A stretch of 64,000 bases of DNA from Ekhidna lutea (GTDB lineage: Bacteria > Bacteroidota > Bacteroidia > Cytophagales > Cyclobacteriaceae), in contig NZ_FZPD01000003.1 in assembly GCF_900188325.1 (NCBI RefSeq), positions 62,001 through 126,000 of the forward strand. The letters run 5' to 3'. Below the pieces are notes generated by a model. That model ran no database searches. It was not told the DNA's origin and was given only the letters and a program-made list of their open reading frames with translations. Positions 18,037 to 27,400 of this stretch are shown here, in pieces (position 1 is the first letter of the stretch; every line of letters begins with the position of its first letter). The translations under genes were made by a program, and so were the position numbers.

Positions 18037-18083
18037 TACCCTGATTAGGGTATTGTAATTCATGGAGAAGATTGCGATCTTTA
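18037..18083 (+). promoter_or_regulatory. Operator-promoter copy 4 (envelope operon)
   Basis: The dyad TACCCTG-AT-TAGGGTA (18037-18052; flanking A/T extends the symmetry by one base each side) abuts TTG (18053-18055). GATCTTTA follows after exactly 20 bases (18076-18083). An ATG at 18109, the start of a short leader ORF, lies 25 bases beyond. Confidence 0.65.
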
Positions 18084-18108
18084 ATTTAAGAACTAGCCAA
18101 GCTTTACC

Positions 18109-18183
18109 ATGTCACCTAACTACTCAAGGCATTCAAACAATGCTTTGAATTACATATTATCTCTCCAAACTTCACAGAGATGA
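18109..18183 (+). CDS. 24-residue leader ORF coupled to the envelope operon
   Basis: ATG 18109 opens a 24-codon frame whose TGA (18181-18183) overlaps the ATG of the next gene as ATGA. Its distance from the promoter (25 bases after the -7 element) matches the other three operator-promoters, where this is the position of the real start codon. The peptide (MSPNYSRHSN... to ...TSQR) has no membrane helix. It contains a strong hairpin at 18124-18148. It may act as a leader peptide controlling downstream translation, or be a small protein. The reading frame is seen directly; translation is inferred. Confidence 0.45.
   Translation: MSPNYSRHSNNALNYILSLQTSQR
18124..18148 (+). promoter_or_regulatory. 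Hairpin inside the leader ORF
   Basis: TCAAGGCATT and AATGCTTTGA form a 10-bp stem with one G-U pair and a CAAAC loop, 31 bases before the start of the next gene. No T-run follows, so it is not a terminator. Ribosomes translating the leader ORF would melt it. Confidence 0.45.
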
Positions 18184-18869
18184 AAGAAGAACTCTTAAAC
18201 AGGAAGTTGGAGTTGGAGATAGAGCAGCTTGAGAAACAACTCACAGCTAAAAAGAAAACCTCTCTCGAACTTTTCAATGATTGGATAAAAAGGTGGTCCG
18301 TTACCATTCTGACCTTCGCTTCAATCATTGGAGGCCTTTGGGGTCTTATCATTCCTATCAAAAATTATTACGACGAACAGAGTAGAAGGCTTAAGTATGA
18401 GCTAAACAGTCAAATGGTTCGCTTTGTGGATCAGCTCAATGATGATGCGATGCAGGATCAGGCAATCATGATGCTCCAGTATTATGAAATGAACGCCTTT
18501 GATATCCTTGCTTTTAGATTAGAGAGGGCCACAAAACAGAATCAGTTTAGGCTCAGACCTGCCATAGCAGATGCTATGAACAGTATCTACTTAAAAGGTC
18601 ATCATGAAGTGGTTGACCAGTTGCTTGAGTTTACAGGTAGATCTTTGCGAAAAGTAAAAACGAAATCGGAAAATATAAATGAGGCTAAATACAGAGCTTT
18701 TTTGAGCTATGTTTTTGTGCTGAATGAAATCGAAAGCACCCCAAAAGACTCAAAGAAAATACGAAAAGAGGCTGAGTTATTGTTGAATGATGTGCCGGAA
18801 TCCAAGCAGGATGAATTTAAACCGCTTGCACAAGCACTGGAATCCCTAATCAATGAAAAATCTGATTAA
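18180..18869 (+). CDS. Membrane-anchored coiled-coil protein
   Basis: 229 residues. Residues 1-30 are a charged coiled coil (ELEIEQLEKQLTAKKK), followed by one membrane helix (~40-58, VTILTFASIIGGLWGLIIPI), then a helical ~170-residue domain with AIMMLQYYEMNAFDILAFRLE and AKYRAFLSYVFVLNEIE, possibly an ARM- or TPR-like solenoid. No family recognised. It heads a four-gene operon and overlaps the next gene by 17 bases. Topology (short coil on one side, solenoid on the other) suggests a scaffold bridging the inner membrane. Driven by operator-promoter copy 4 through the leader ORF. Confidence 0.75.
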   Translation: MKEELLNRKLELEIEQLEKQLTAKKKTSLELFNDWIKRWSVTILTFASIIGGLWGLIIPIKNYYDEQSRRLKYELNSQMVRFVDQLNDDAMQDQAIMMLQYYEMNAFDILAFRLERATKQNQFRLRPAIADAMNSIYLKGHHEVVDQLLEFTGRSLRKVKTKSENINEAKYRAFLSYVFVLNEIESTPKDSKKIRKEAELLLNDVPESKQDEFKPLAQALESLINEKSD

Positions 18870-19620
18870 AATAGCGACCTTCCTGGCTATCATTGCTGCT
18901 AATGGGCTCTTTGCACAAAGTGCTAACAGAAAGATGTTGCTTCTTTCGTCAGATATTGAAAAGCAATGGTACCAGCCTATTTCTGATTCTATTTTCTCTA
19001 AGCTGCAAGGCACCAACCTTTTTACAGAGCATCGAAGAAGTGTGGTGTGGGAAAACATATCCAGCGATGATAAAAACAAAATAAAAAGTAAGGTTGGGTA
19101 TATCCTTAAAAGTAATATTCAGCCCAGGCCCGGATCACGAGACTTGTTTATCACTTTCACTTTAGAAGATGTAGGCGGCACTCCCATTGCAAATGAGCGA
19201 TTGATTAAGCGAGTAATAAATAATGATGCGAAAAAACTTTCAATTAATGAGATTGTGACAACCGTCTCAAAAGAAATTCTTCATTTTCAGAAACATGGAA
19301 AGTTTAAGACCAAGCTAAAAGTAAGCGAAGAATCTACCTGTGAATTTGTGGAAGCCAAGTTCTTGCAATACTTGAAGATTTATTTGAAATCGCATAAGGA
19401 GATTAAGAAACTACATGAATTGTGCTTTGACGATGAATGTATATCCAAAATCAGTGTAAGTATTTTTGATTGCCAGGAGGTGGATGGAGGCCTGTTGCTT
19501 ACCCTACTAATTGATGCCAATGATGATCCAAAGTTGTCGGATAAAAACATCACTACTGATTACAAAAAAGGCAGTAAGCTACTAGCTGAGCACATTTTTG
19601 ATGAAATAAGAAAATTATAG
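18853..19620 (+). CDS. Secreted protein of unknown function (envelope operon)
   Basis: 255 residues with a signal peptide (IKIATFLAIIAANGLFAQ). The mature part has a segment like the N-terminal part of TolB or FlgO-type proteins (NRKMLLLSSDIEKQWYQPISDSIFSKLQ; FITFTLEDVGGTPIANERLI; INEIVTTVSKEILHF). Four cysteines lie in the C-terminal half (residues ~157-210) and may form disulfides. Start overlaps the preceding gene by 17 bases and the next starts 11 bases after. Likely periplasmic. The TolB-like assignment is a weak pattern match. Confidence 0.75.
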   Translation: MKNLIKIATFLAIIAANGLFAQSANRKMLLLSSDIEKQWYQPISDSIFSKLQGTNLFTEHRRSVVWENISSDDKNKIKSKVGYILKSNIQPRPGSRDLFITFTLEDVGGTPIANERLIKRVINNDAKKLSINEIVTTVSKEILHFQKHGKFKTKLKVSEESTCEFVEAKFLQYLKIYLKSHKEIKKLHELCFDDECISKISVSIFDCQEVDGGLLLTLLIDANDDPKLSDKNITTDYKKGSKLLAEHIFDEIRKL

Positions 19621-19631
19621 CAATCAATATC

Positions 19632-21836
19632 ATGAGAAAAATTCTACTCCTTTCTCTTTTATGTACATACCTTTTTGCTGCTAGTCAGAGCATGGAAGCG
19701 AGAAAGGTTCAGGTAACCCTGAATCCCTTTAAGGACATATCCGGAAATATTGGCGATAAAAAGCTAGAAGCATTATTCACATCCTCTTTCGAAATGGCAA
19801 TGACCGTTTATGATGATGTTGAACTTTCTCCGACTCAAACATATGCTAAGAGAGCTACCGATGCACCCCAGACTGTTCGAGTTTCAGGGGAGTTTGCATT
19901 TGTAGAGAATGATATCAGACTCTATATAAGAGTTGCCGGTCCTGAAAATTCAGTTAATCTGGATGTTATTTCATACCCATCAAGAAACACCTTACTTGCT
20001 ATTCATGAAGCTGCTCAAAAAACAATTAAAGAGGTTCGAAAGCTTACTACTACTGTCGGTAGCAGAGCTAAGCGTCTGGCTCTATTACCTCTAAGTGGCG
20101 ATGATGAAGGTTTTGTGAATGATTATTTAAGAGAGCTTGCCATCAGTACCAATGAGCTTATTATCCCTTGTGAAAATCTTGGAGTAGCCAGATGGGATGA
20201 AGCTGAATCATTTTACTTTTCTGAAGAAGCATTGCCACGTGTTTTGTCACAATCAGGATTCGATGCGCTCATTACGCTGCGAGTTTTAGAACAAAGTGAT
20301 GACCTCACACTTCAGGTTGGTTTTATTTCCTCAGAAAAAAGAAGAACCATTCCCATGGTGGAATATGATCTTTTCGGGGATGAAGTAGATTTATTGCATC
20401 ATGATATTAATGGTTTTCTAAAGATACTGGTAGATGATGAAGGCAATTGGAGTACTAAGGTTTTTGAGGAAAACCTGGAGAGTGCAGATGCCTATATGGA
20501 GAAAGGTGATGAATACTACTATGATGGAGATCTGTTCCTATCAAATTTTATGTATTCTAAGGCTATAAAGCTAAATCCCAAAGATGCCCAATTGCATCTA
20601 TTGAAGGGGGTCAACTATCATCACCTTGTTGTTCAGGCCCAGGATAGGGGAGATTACACTCTTGGTGATTCTTATTTAATACTTGCCAAGGGCCTATATC
20701 GCAAATCTTTGCTGCTAGACTCTGGGTTGGTACAACCTAAGGTGGAATTAGGTAAAATCTTACTGTATGAAGGCTATTATAAGGAGGGACTAAACTTTTT
20801 TGAGAAGGCATATAAAGAGGATCCGGATTATGCCGAGCTGAAAACAGAATTAGGGGTAGCATATTACTGGAATTACATGTATAAAGAGGCCATCGAAGTG
20901 CTTGAAGACGCTTTGGAAGTTGGAACTAATGATCGTGCAAAATATTTCCTGGCACTTTCATATCAATCAGATCAGAAAGTTGAGCAATCAATCAACTTAA
21001 TGACCGAATTGTATAACAATAATCCGGACAATGCGACCTACCAGTTTGGTCTCGGAAGCGCATATGCCGAACTCGGCATAGAAAAGTATAATGGTGAACA
21101 ATACTCTGATGCGATAGGTCTTTTTGATAAGGCAAGAAGCTATTACGATATAGACTATCTGAGCAATTACTATAGAGAGTCCTACCTGAATCAAGGTGAG
21201 TATGCGAAAGCTGATGAGGTAGTAGAACGTGGAATTGCAGAGGGCACATTAAATGAGAATTATATCTATTATGACCATGCCAGTGATATTGTAGGGGTTT
21301 GGTTACGTTCAGGTGTAGCAAATGATGAACTATACAATCAAGCTGTTCGGTATACCGAAAAGCATATTGATATCGCACCAGAAGATCCTGCCGGTTATTC
21401 CCTACTTGGAATGGTTCATTACAATCAAGGTAATAATGAAGCTGGCCTGGAAAACATGGAAAAAGGCTGGATGCTTGATTCTACCGATACCTGGGCTGGT
21501 GTCAACCTTTTAGAATGCTATCTTGTTGGGAAGGAATATAATAAAGCAGTGAAGCTATACGAATACCTCGAAAGTATTGAAGGAGAATATATTTTCTATG
21601 GGGACCAAAAGACAATGCTGAAATTTCTTGGATTCTTAACCAAAGTGGTGGTTGGTGAATCGCACCGGCCTGAGCGAAAATTTTTGGACGATTTCATTAA
21701 CGATGATGGAGAGATAGAGAGTTGGTATTACAACTTAATCGACGATTGGATTGAGGAGGTATCGCTTTCTTCTTCTAAAATGGAGTTGATAAAAGATTAT
21801 CTAGCCAAAGTCAAAGAAATAACTACAGTCTACTAA
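19632..21836 (+). CDS. Secreted TPR protein with TolB/FlgO-like N-terminal domain
   Basis: 734 residues with a signal peptide (ILLLSLLCTYLFAAS). Residues ~25-280 hold two copies of a module in which a protein name or amount is estimated by summing strands: KVQVTLNPFKDISGNIGDKKLEAL followed by FTSSFEMAMTVYDDVELSPTQ resembles TolB N-terminal or FlgO-type domains. Residues ~285-700 are TPR repeats (AYMEKGDEYYYDGDLFLSNF, AELKTELGVAYYWNYMYKEA, PAGYSLLGMVHYNQGNNEAG). Such proteins usually serve as periplasmic interaction platforms. Third gene of the envelope operon. Domain call for the TPRs is firm; the N-terminal call is tentative. Confidence 0.82.
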   Translation: MRKILLLSLLCTYLFAASQSMEARKVQVTLNPFKDISGNIGDKKLEALFTSSFEMAMTVYDDVELSPTQTYAKRATDAPQTVRVSGEFAFVENDIRLYIRVAGPENSVNLDVISYPSRNTLLAIHEAAQKTIKEVRKLTTTVGSRAKRLALLPLSGDDEGFVNDYLRELAISTNELIIPCENLGVARWDEAESFYFSEEALPRVLSQSGFDALITLRVLEQSDDLTLQVGFISSEKRRTIPMVEYDLFGDEVDLLHHDINGFLKILVDDEGNWSTKVFEENLESADAYMEKGDEYYYDGDLFLSNFMYSKAIKLNPKDAQLHLLKGVNYHHLVVQAQDRGDYTLGDSYLILAKGLYRKSLLLDSGLVQPKVELGKILLYEGYYKEGLNFFEKAYKEDPDYAELKTELGVAYYWNYMYKEAIEVLEDALEVGTNDRAKYFLALSYQSDQKVEQSINLMTELYNNNPDNATYQFGLGSAYAELGIEKYNGEQYSDAIGLFDKARSYYDIDYLSNYYRESYLNQGEYAKADEVVERGIAEGTLNENYIYYDHASDIVGVWLRSGVANDELYNQAVRYTEKHIDIAPEDPAGYSLLGMVHYNQGNNEAGLENMEKGWMLDSTDTWAGVNLLECYLVGKEYNKAVKLYEYLESIEGEYIFYGDQKTMLKFLGFLTKVVVGESHRPERKFLDDFINDDGEIESWYYNLIDDWIEEVSLSSSKMELIKDYLAKVKEITTVY

Positions 21837-21885
21837 TGTGCCTATTCATGTATTTGAAGATATTTGAGCAGTGACCTAGTATTTT

Positions 21886-22512
21886 ATGCCTGAAGATCCA
21901 AACATCACTGTAGCCAGATTCAATTTTAAGCAAGCAATTGTTGTTGCCATTATCACCGGGCTAACTACCCTGGGCGGAACACTTTTAACCATGCAGTCAG
22001 GCAAAAGTGACGACACACCAGATTTTAATAATGATTTAGAAGACTGTCAGGAGCAGTTGCAGCAAGCATCTGCATCACTAGAAAATGCCATCACCATTTC
22101 TAGCTTAAGGGATATATCAAATATCTACTTTGGTCAAGATGCCAATGAACAAGCCGTTAAAAACACTATACGAGAACTGATAAGTACCTCAGAGCTCTAT
22201 AAGAAAGACAGCCAGCACTACATGCATAAGCTGTTTAGACTCAAAAAGCTAATGCTTGCAAACGGCGGAAACATTAATGTGCGCGTGAGTAATGCTAACA
22301 AGGAAGCCTGCGGTTTAATTCAGGATTTGTTAAAGGGAATTGAGTACTACAAGGGGAGTATTGATGGTAATGTCGAAAGCACTAGAGTAGCTGTTGAAGA
22401 CTTCCAGAAAAAGCTAAATAATTTCACTCCGGGCTACTTTGAAGAACAAAACATCGGAATAGTAGGTAAAAAAACCTTCAATGCGATTTTGGAGCATTAC
22501 GAAAGAAGTTAA
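21886..22512 (+). CDS. Membrane-anchored peptidoglycan-binding-like protein
   Basis: 208 residues: one N-terminal membrane helix (~15-35, AIVVAIITGLTTLGGTLL), a helical middle (NDLEDCQEQLQQASASLENA onward), and a C-terminal ~45-residue segment with the rhythm of a PG_binding_1 domain (STRVAVEDFQKKLNNF ... NIGIVGKKTFNAILEHY, compare F-Q..L...G..G..T..A). This suggests it may touch the cell wall. It follows the TPR gene after 49 bases and is probably the last gene of the operon, although a weak -7-like ATATTTG upstream might give it an extra promoter. Domain call is moderate. Confidence 0.7.
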   Translation: MPEDPNITVARFNFKQAIVVAIITGLTTLGGTLLTMQSGKSDDTPDFNNDLEDCQEQLQQASASLENAITISSLRDISNIYFGQDANEQAVKNTIRELISTSELYKKDSQHYMHKLFRLKKLMLANGGNINVRVSNANKEACGLIQDLLKGIEYYKGSIDGNVESTRVAVEDFQKKLNNFTPGYFEEQNIGIVGKKTFNAILEHYERS

Positions 22513-22567
22513 TTGCTTTCATCAATATTGGTTTAATTCGCTAAGAGATAACCAACTTATCTAACAC

Positions 22568-23671
22568 ATGAAACGTCGCAACTTCCTGACCAAATCTGCA
22601 CTGGCAGCTGCAGGAGCTACCACCTTAGCTTCCTGTGTCAAATCCGAGGAAAAGTCTCAGGGTCCCTATATCAATTTTAATAACACCTATCGGTGGAAGA
22701 TGACCACTACCTGGCCACCCAATTTTCCTGTTGTAGGTGAAGGATGTAAGCAGCTGGCTGATTGGGTGCACAAAATGTCGGGAGGCCGTATGGAAATCAC
22801 TGTTTATGGAGGTGGAGAATTGATACCCGCACTGGAGGGATTTGACGCGGTAAGCAATGGTGCTGTAGAAATGAATCATGGTGCTGCATATTACTGGGCG
22901 GGAAAAGTTCCGGCTGCTCAGTTTTTTGCTGCAGTTCCATTCGGGATGAATGCACAGCAGATGGGGAGCTGGATAATTTCAGGAGGAGGTGCTCAGCTGT
23001 GGGAGGAGCTGTATGAACCATTTAATATCCAGCCGATTCTTTGTGGTAATACAGGCGTTCAGATGGCAGGTTGGTTTAAAAAAGAAATAAAAACAATTGA
23101 TGATCTCAAGGGGCTAAAAATGCGTATTCCCGGATTAGGAGCCAAGGTGTTGGAAAAGGCAGGTGGTACTCCAGTTTTGGTTTCAGGTGGAGAGATTTAT
23201 ACAAATCTTGAACGAGGTGTAATTGACGCTACAGAGTGGATAGGGCCATTTCATGATTACCTGATGGGATTCTACAATGTAGCCAAATATTATTACTATC
23301 CCGGATGGCATGAGCCGGGACCCGCATTGGAAATGATGATCAACAAGCCAAAATTTGAGGCACTTCCAACGGACCTGCAGGAGATCATACGTACCGCCTG
23401 TTATCGTACCAATAGATGGATGGGGGCAGAGTTTGATGCAAGGAATGGGCAATATCTACAAAAGATCATAAATGAAACAGATGTGACAGTGGCACCATTT
23501 CCGGTTGAGGTTTTAGAGGCATTGAAAGGGTATACTAAAGAAGCACTAGCGGAACTTGTCGAGCAAGATGCTCCTAGCAAGAAAGTATATGAAGCCTTCG
23601 ATAAGTTCAGAAAAGATGTGAGTGTGTGGATGAATGTAAGTGAAAGAGTATTTTATGAACAAATTATGTAA
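22568..23671 (+). CDS. TRAP transporter solute-binding protein (DctP family)
   Basis: 367 residues. The N-terminus has a twin-arginine motif (RRNFLTKSA) followed by a lipobox (LASC), so it is probably a Tat-exported lipoprotein. The body is TRAP-type DctP/TakP-like: YRWKMTTTWPPNFP, ADWVHKMSGGRMEITVYGGGEL, DDLKGLKMRIPGLGAKVLEKAGG and ERGVIDATEWIGPFHD. TakP-type relatives bind alpha-keto acids or similar carboxylates. It stands alone, ~28 kb from the matching permease genes at 51.7-53.5 kb. A 6-bp inverted repeat (TTGGTT at 22528, AACCAA at 22550) lies just upstream. The substrate is unknown. Confidence 0.93.
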   Translation: MKRRNFLTKSALAAAGATTLASCVKSEEKSQGPYINFNNTYRWKMTTTWPPNFPVVGEGCKQLADWVHKMSGGRMEITVYGGGELIPALEGFDAVSNGAVEMNHGAAYYWAGKVPAAQFFAAVPFGMNAQQMGSWIISGGGAQLWEELYEPFNIQPILCGNTGVQMAGWFKKEIKTIDDLKGLKMRIPGLGAKVLEKAGGTPVLVSGGEIYTNLERGVIDATEWIGPFHDYLMGFYNVAKYYYYPGWHEPGPALEMMINKPKFEALPTDLQEIIRTACYRTNRWMGAEFDARNGQYLQKIINETDVTVAPFPVEVLEALKGYTKEALAELVEQDAPSKKVYEAFDKFRKDVSVWMNVSERVFYEQIM

Positions 23672-23675
23672 ATTG

Positions 23676-24293
23676 TTAGTCTTCGAAAACATCTTCCAAT
23701 GACACCTTAAATTGGGGAAGAACACTGGAATTGACAGATACATTTCCAATGAATTTACCCCTTAATACATATTTATCCTTTTTAAGATCAAAAATATCAA
23801 TCAGATTTTCACCAGGATATACAACCCAATATTCTTTCACACCATTCTCCTCATATAACTCAAACTTATTTTCAAGGTCTTTCTTTGCAGTGGAGGGCGA
23901 AAGAATTTCAATGATTAAATCGGGCGCACCTTTACATCCCAACACATCTAGTTTGGTATGATCGCAAATCACACAAATATCTGGTTGAACAACTGTTAGA
24001 ATTTTATTATCAGGATCATCTGAGTTTTTAGGCAGTCTCACATCAAACGGTGCAGCAAAAACTTTACATGATTTCCCTTTGAGAAAATTTTTAATTTCAG
24101 ACCCCAAATTCATGCTAATTGTTTGATGATTAGTTCTAGGTGCAGGGGACATTTTGAAAATTTTTCCTTTGATGAGCTCAACACGCTCTTCAAAACTCCA
24201 TTTCAAATAGTCTGCATATGAATACGTTGCTTCAGGCTCAAGCAACGATATATCATCTACCGGTTGTTCAGGAATATTATACTCATCAGCCAT
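23676..24293 (-). CDS. Uma2 family endonuclease-like protein (DUF820)
   Basis: 205 residues. It has the Uma2 PD-(D/E)xK signatures: QPDICVI, then PDLIIEILSPSTAKKDLENK and YEENGVKEYWVVYPGE with ENLIDIF. The conserved RTNHQTISMNLGSEI lies in the N-terminal half. These nuclease-fold proteins are common in Cyanobacteria and Bacteroidota and their role is not established. Single gene, converging on the TRAP gene with a four-base gap. Start ATG at 24293 is preceded by the two terminators of the adhesin gene. Confidence 0.88.
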   Translation of the reverse strand: MADEYNIPEQPVDDISLLEPEATYSYADYLKWSFEERVELIKGKIFKMSPAPRTNHQTISMNLGSEIKNFLKGKSCKVFAAPFDVRLPKNSDDPDNKILTVVQPDICVICDHTKLDVLGCKGAPDLIIEILSPSTAKKDLENKFELYEENGVKEYWVVYPGENLIDIFDLKKDKYVLRGKFIGNVSVNSSVLPQFKVSLEDVFED

Positions 24294-24318
24294 ACAACTA
24301 AGTTAGTGAAAAAGGCAT

Positions 24319-24345
24319 AAAAAAGGCCGGCTCCTGGAGCCGACC
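24319..24345 (-). terminator. Second terminator after the adhesin gene
   Basis: On the minus strand GGTCGGCTCC and GGAGCCGGCC pair (one G-U), with a tight loop at CCAGG, followed by TTTTTT. It lies ~50 bases beyond the first terminator. Confidence 0.7.
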
Positions 24346-24388
24346 CTCGCAATAGCTAGCCATAGCTAATGCTGCCTTAGTTTATCTT

Positions 24389-24420
24389 TAAAAAAGGCCG
24401 ATCCGATTCGCGAACCGGCC
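24389..24420 (-). terminator. First terminator after the adhesin gene
   Basis: On the minus strand GGCCGGTTCG and CGGATCGGCC form a ~10-bp stem (two wobbles) with loop CGAAT, followed by a T-run. A further hairpin (GTTCCCC/GGGGAC, 24431-24447) sits between this and the stop codon at 24455. Confidence 0.75.
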
Positions 24421-24454
24421 AATCGCGTTAGTTCCCCAAGTAGGGGACCAGCCT

Positions 24455-27400
24455 TTAGTTTGCTTTAATAATCCTATAGCTTGATGAACGGTCACCATCG
24501 CTCACCTGTAGGATGTACAGCCCTGAAGTCAGGGACTGAATATCAAACTCAAGTTGACTTCCGCTTTTTGTTTGAATCGCTTTACCGTTTAAATCCGATA
24601 ATCGTACGGTTACTTCTTTATTGGTATTTACATTGATAAAGTCTGAAGATGGGTTTGGATAAATCTTCACTTCAACATCTGCTATTCCAAGTGGAGCTTC
24701 ATTTACGGTGAAAATAAATTCATCGGAAACCGTTCCTCCATTACCATCATTAGCTGTTAGTGTAATGGTACTGCTACCAATGCCAACCTCGTTTATCTGG
24801 ATTTGATCATTCGCAATGACTTCAGCAGTAACAACAGTCTCATCACTGCTGGTAACTGTAATGGTCAATACATCTCCATCGGCATCTTCGAAGACGTCAG
24901 CATAGCTAAATTGCGCAGCTCCGAATCCCTCTTCCACTTCCATTTGATCATCAAGTGGGTTTACGACTACCGGCGCAGTATTTGGAGCCTCATTCACTGT
25001 GACGATAAACTCATCCGAAACTGATCCCCCGTTTCCGTCATCAGCCGTCAAAGTGATTGTTGCTGTCCCAATACCAACTTCATTGATCTGGATTTGATCA
25101 TTTGCGATTACTTCTACGGTTACTACGGTTTCATCACTGCTGCTTACTGTTATAGTAAGCGCATCCCCGTCGGCATCTTCAAATACATCAGCGTAATTTA
25201 TTTGAGCCGCACCAAACCCTTCCACGAGTGATGTTTGATCATCGAGCGGGTTTACGACTACCGGCGCAGTATTAGGTGCCTCACTTACTGTGACAACAAA
25301 CTCATCTGAAATTGATCCCCCGTTTCCATCATCAGCTGTGAGCGTAATCGTGCTGGTACCTATACCAACTTCATTAATCTGAATTTGATCATTGGCGATT
25401 ACTTCTACAGTGACTACAGTTTCATCACTACTACTTACTGTTATGGTAAGCGCATCCCCGTCGGCATCTTCAAATACATCAGCGTAATTTATTTGAGCGG
25501 CACCAAATCCTTCGATAAGTGACGTTTGGTCATCGAGCGGGTTAACAACAATTGGCGCATTGTTTGGAGCCTCACTTACTGTGACAACAAACTCATCTGA
25601 AACTGATCCCCCGTTTCCGTCATCAGCCGTCAAAGTGATCGTCGAAGTTCCGACTCCAACTTCATTGATCTGGATTTGATCATTGCCGATTACTTCTACG
25701 GTTACTACGGTTTCATCACTGCTGCTTACTGTTATAGTAAGCGCATCCCCGTCGGCATCTTCAAATACATCACTATAATTTATTTGAGCTGAACCAAACC
25801 TTTCCACAAGTGAAGTTTGATCATCAAGAGGGTTAACAACAATTGGCGCATTGTTTGGAGCCTCACTTACTGTGACGATAAACTCATCCGAAACCGATCC
25901 GCCATTTCCATCATCAGCCGTCAAAGTGATCGTCGAAGTTCCGACTCCAACTTCATTGATCTGGATTTGCTCATTGGCGATTACTTCTACAGTTACTACG
26001 GTTTCATCACTGCTGCTTACGTTGATGGTAAGCGCATCCCCGTCGGCATCTTCAAATACATCAGCGTAATTTATTTGAGCCGCACCAAATCCTTCCACCA
26101 GCGACGTTTGATCATCAAGTGGGTTAACAACAATTGGCGCATTGTTTGGAGCCTCACTTACTGTGACGATAAACTCATCCGAAACCGATCCGCCATTTCC
26201 ATCATCAGCCATGAGTGTAATTGTTGCTGTCCCAATACCGACCTCATTGATCTGGATTTGATCATTGGCGATAACTTCTACAGTAACTACCGTTTCATCA
26301 TTGCTGGTCACGGTAATGGTAAGTGCATCCCCATCTTCGTCCTCAAATACATCACTATAATTTATTTGAGCAGCATCGAATCCTTCAACAAGTGACGTTT
26401 GATCATCTAATGGATTGACCACAACTGGCGCATCATTTACATTGTTAACTGTCACCTCTAAATCATCCGATACTGAACCACCATTTCCATCATTGGCAGT
26501 AACGGTAACTGTTGCTGTGCCATTTCCAACTTCGGAAACGGTAAGCGTTGTTCCAGTGATACTAACTGTTACAACAGTTTCATCTCCACTAGAAGCTTCT
26601 AGTGATAGGGCATCTCCATCCTCATCTGTGAATGTGTTGGAAAGGTCTATTTCAATGCTACTAAATCCTTCATTCACATTCTGATCAGAAATGGCATTTG
26701 CAACAATAGGGGCATCATTCACATTACTGACTGTGACGATAAATTCATCTGATGTTGTAATACCCGAACCATCATCTGCCGTCACTGTCACTGTTGAGCT
26801 TCCAAAAGAGCCAATTTCAGTTATCGTTAATGTTGATCCTGAATTGCTTACTGTTACGATCGTTTCATCGGAGCTTATAACTTCATAGGTCAGTGCATCC
26901 CCATCCTGATCGGTGAAAACTCCGCTTATGTCAATTTCTATGGAAGTAAATCCTTCATCCAAATCCTGATCAGCAATAGGGTTTGAAACAAGAATGCTTT
27001 CATTTTCATTGGTAATAGAGATGGTAAACGACTTGCTGAAAGTACCCCCATTTCCATCGTTTGTTTCGATTCGAACCGAGTAGCTGTTCTGAGTTTCAAA
27101 ATCAAAAGCTTCTGCTGCCTGCAACTCATTCCCAACAATATCAAATGAAGCATTGTCTGTATCTCCTGTACCGCTTACAAAATTGTACGTGAAGCTTTCG
27201 CCTGCATCTTCATCTGTGGTAGATAGTGTGCCTATTACATCCCCTATTGAATTATTTTCTACAATAGAATTCGCACTCAGTAATAAGTCAGTAGGTGCTT
27301 CTGAAACATCGTTTACCGAAATAGAAAATGTTTTTTCATCTGTATTTCCGGTTCCGTCATCAACCATCACACGAATGCTGTAATTGCTTTGTGATTCAAA

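Noticed and set aside
23672-24300. Uma2 gene as evidence of a mobile element
   Set aside because: No terminal repeats, transposase or integrase accompany it, and Uma2 genes are commonly dispersed in genomes.
24692-26438. Regularly spaced repeats as a CRISPR array
   Set aside because: The unit is 291 bp without unique spacers and codes in frame for a 97-residue domain of the adhesin.
26415-26888. Plus-strand open frames opposite the adhesin gene
   Set aside because: They are antisense shadows of repetitive coding DNA, with low-complexity S/T/V-rich translations and no start signals.
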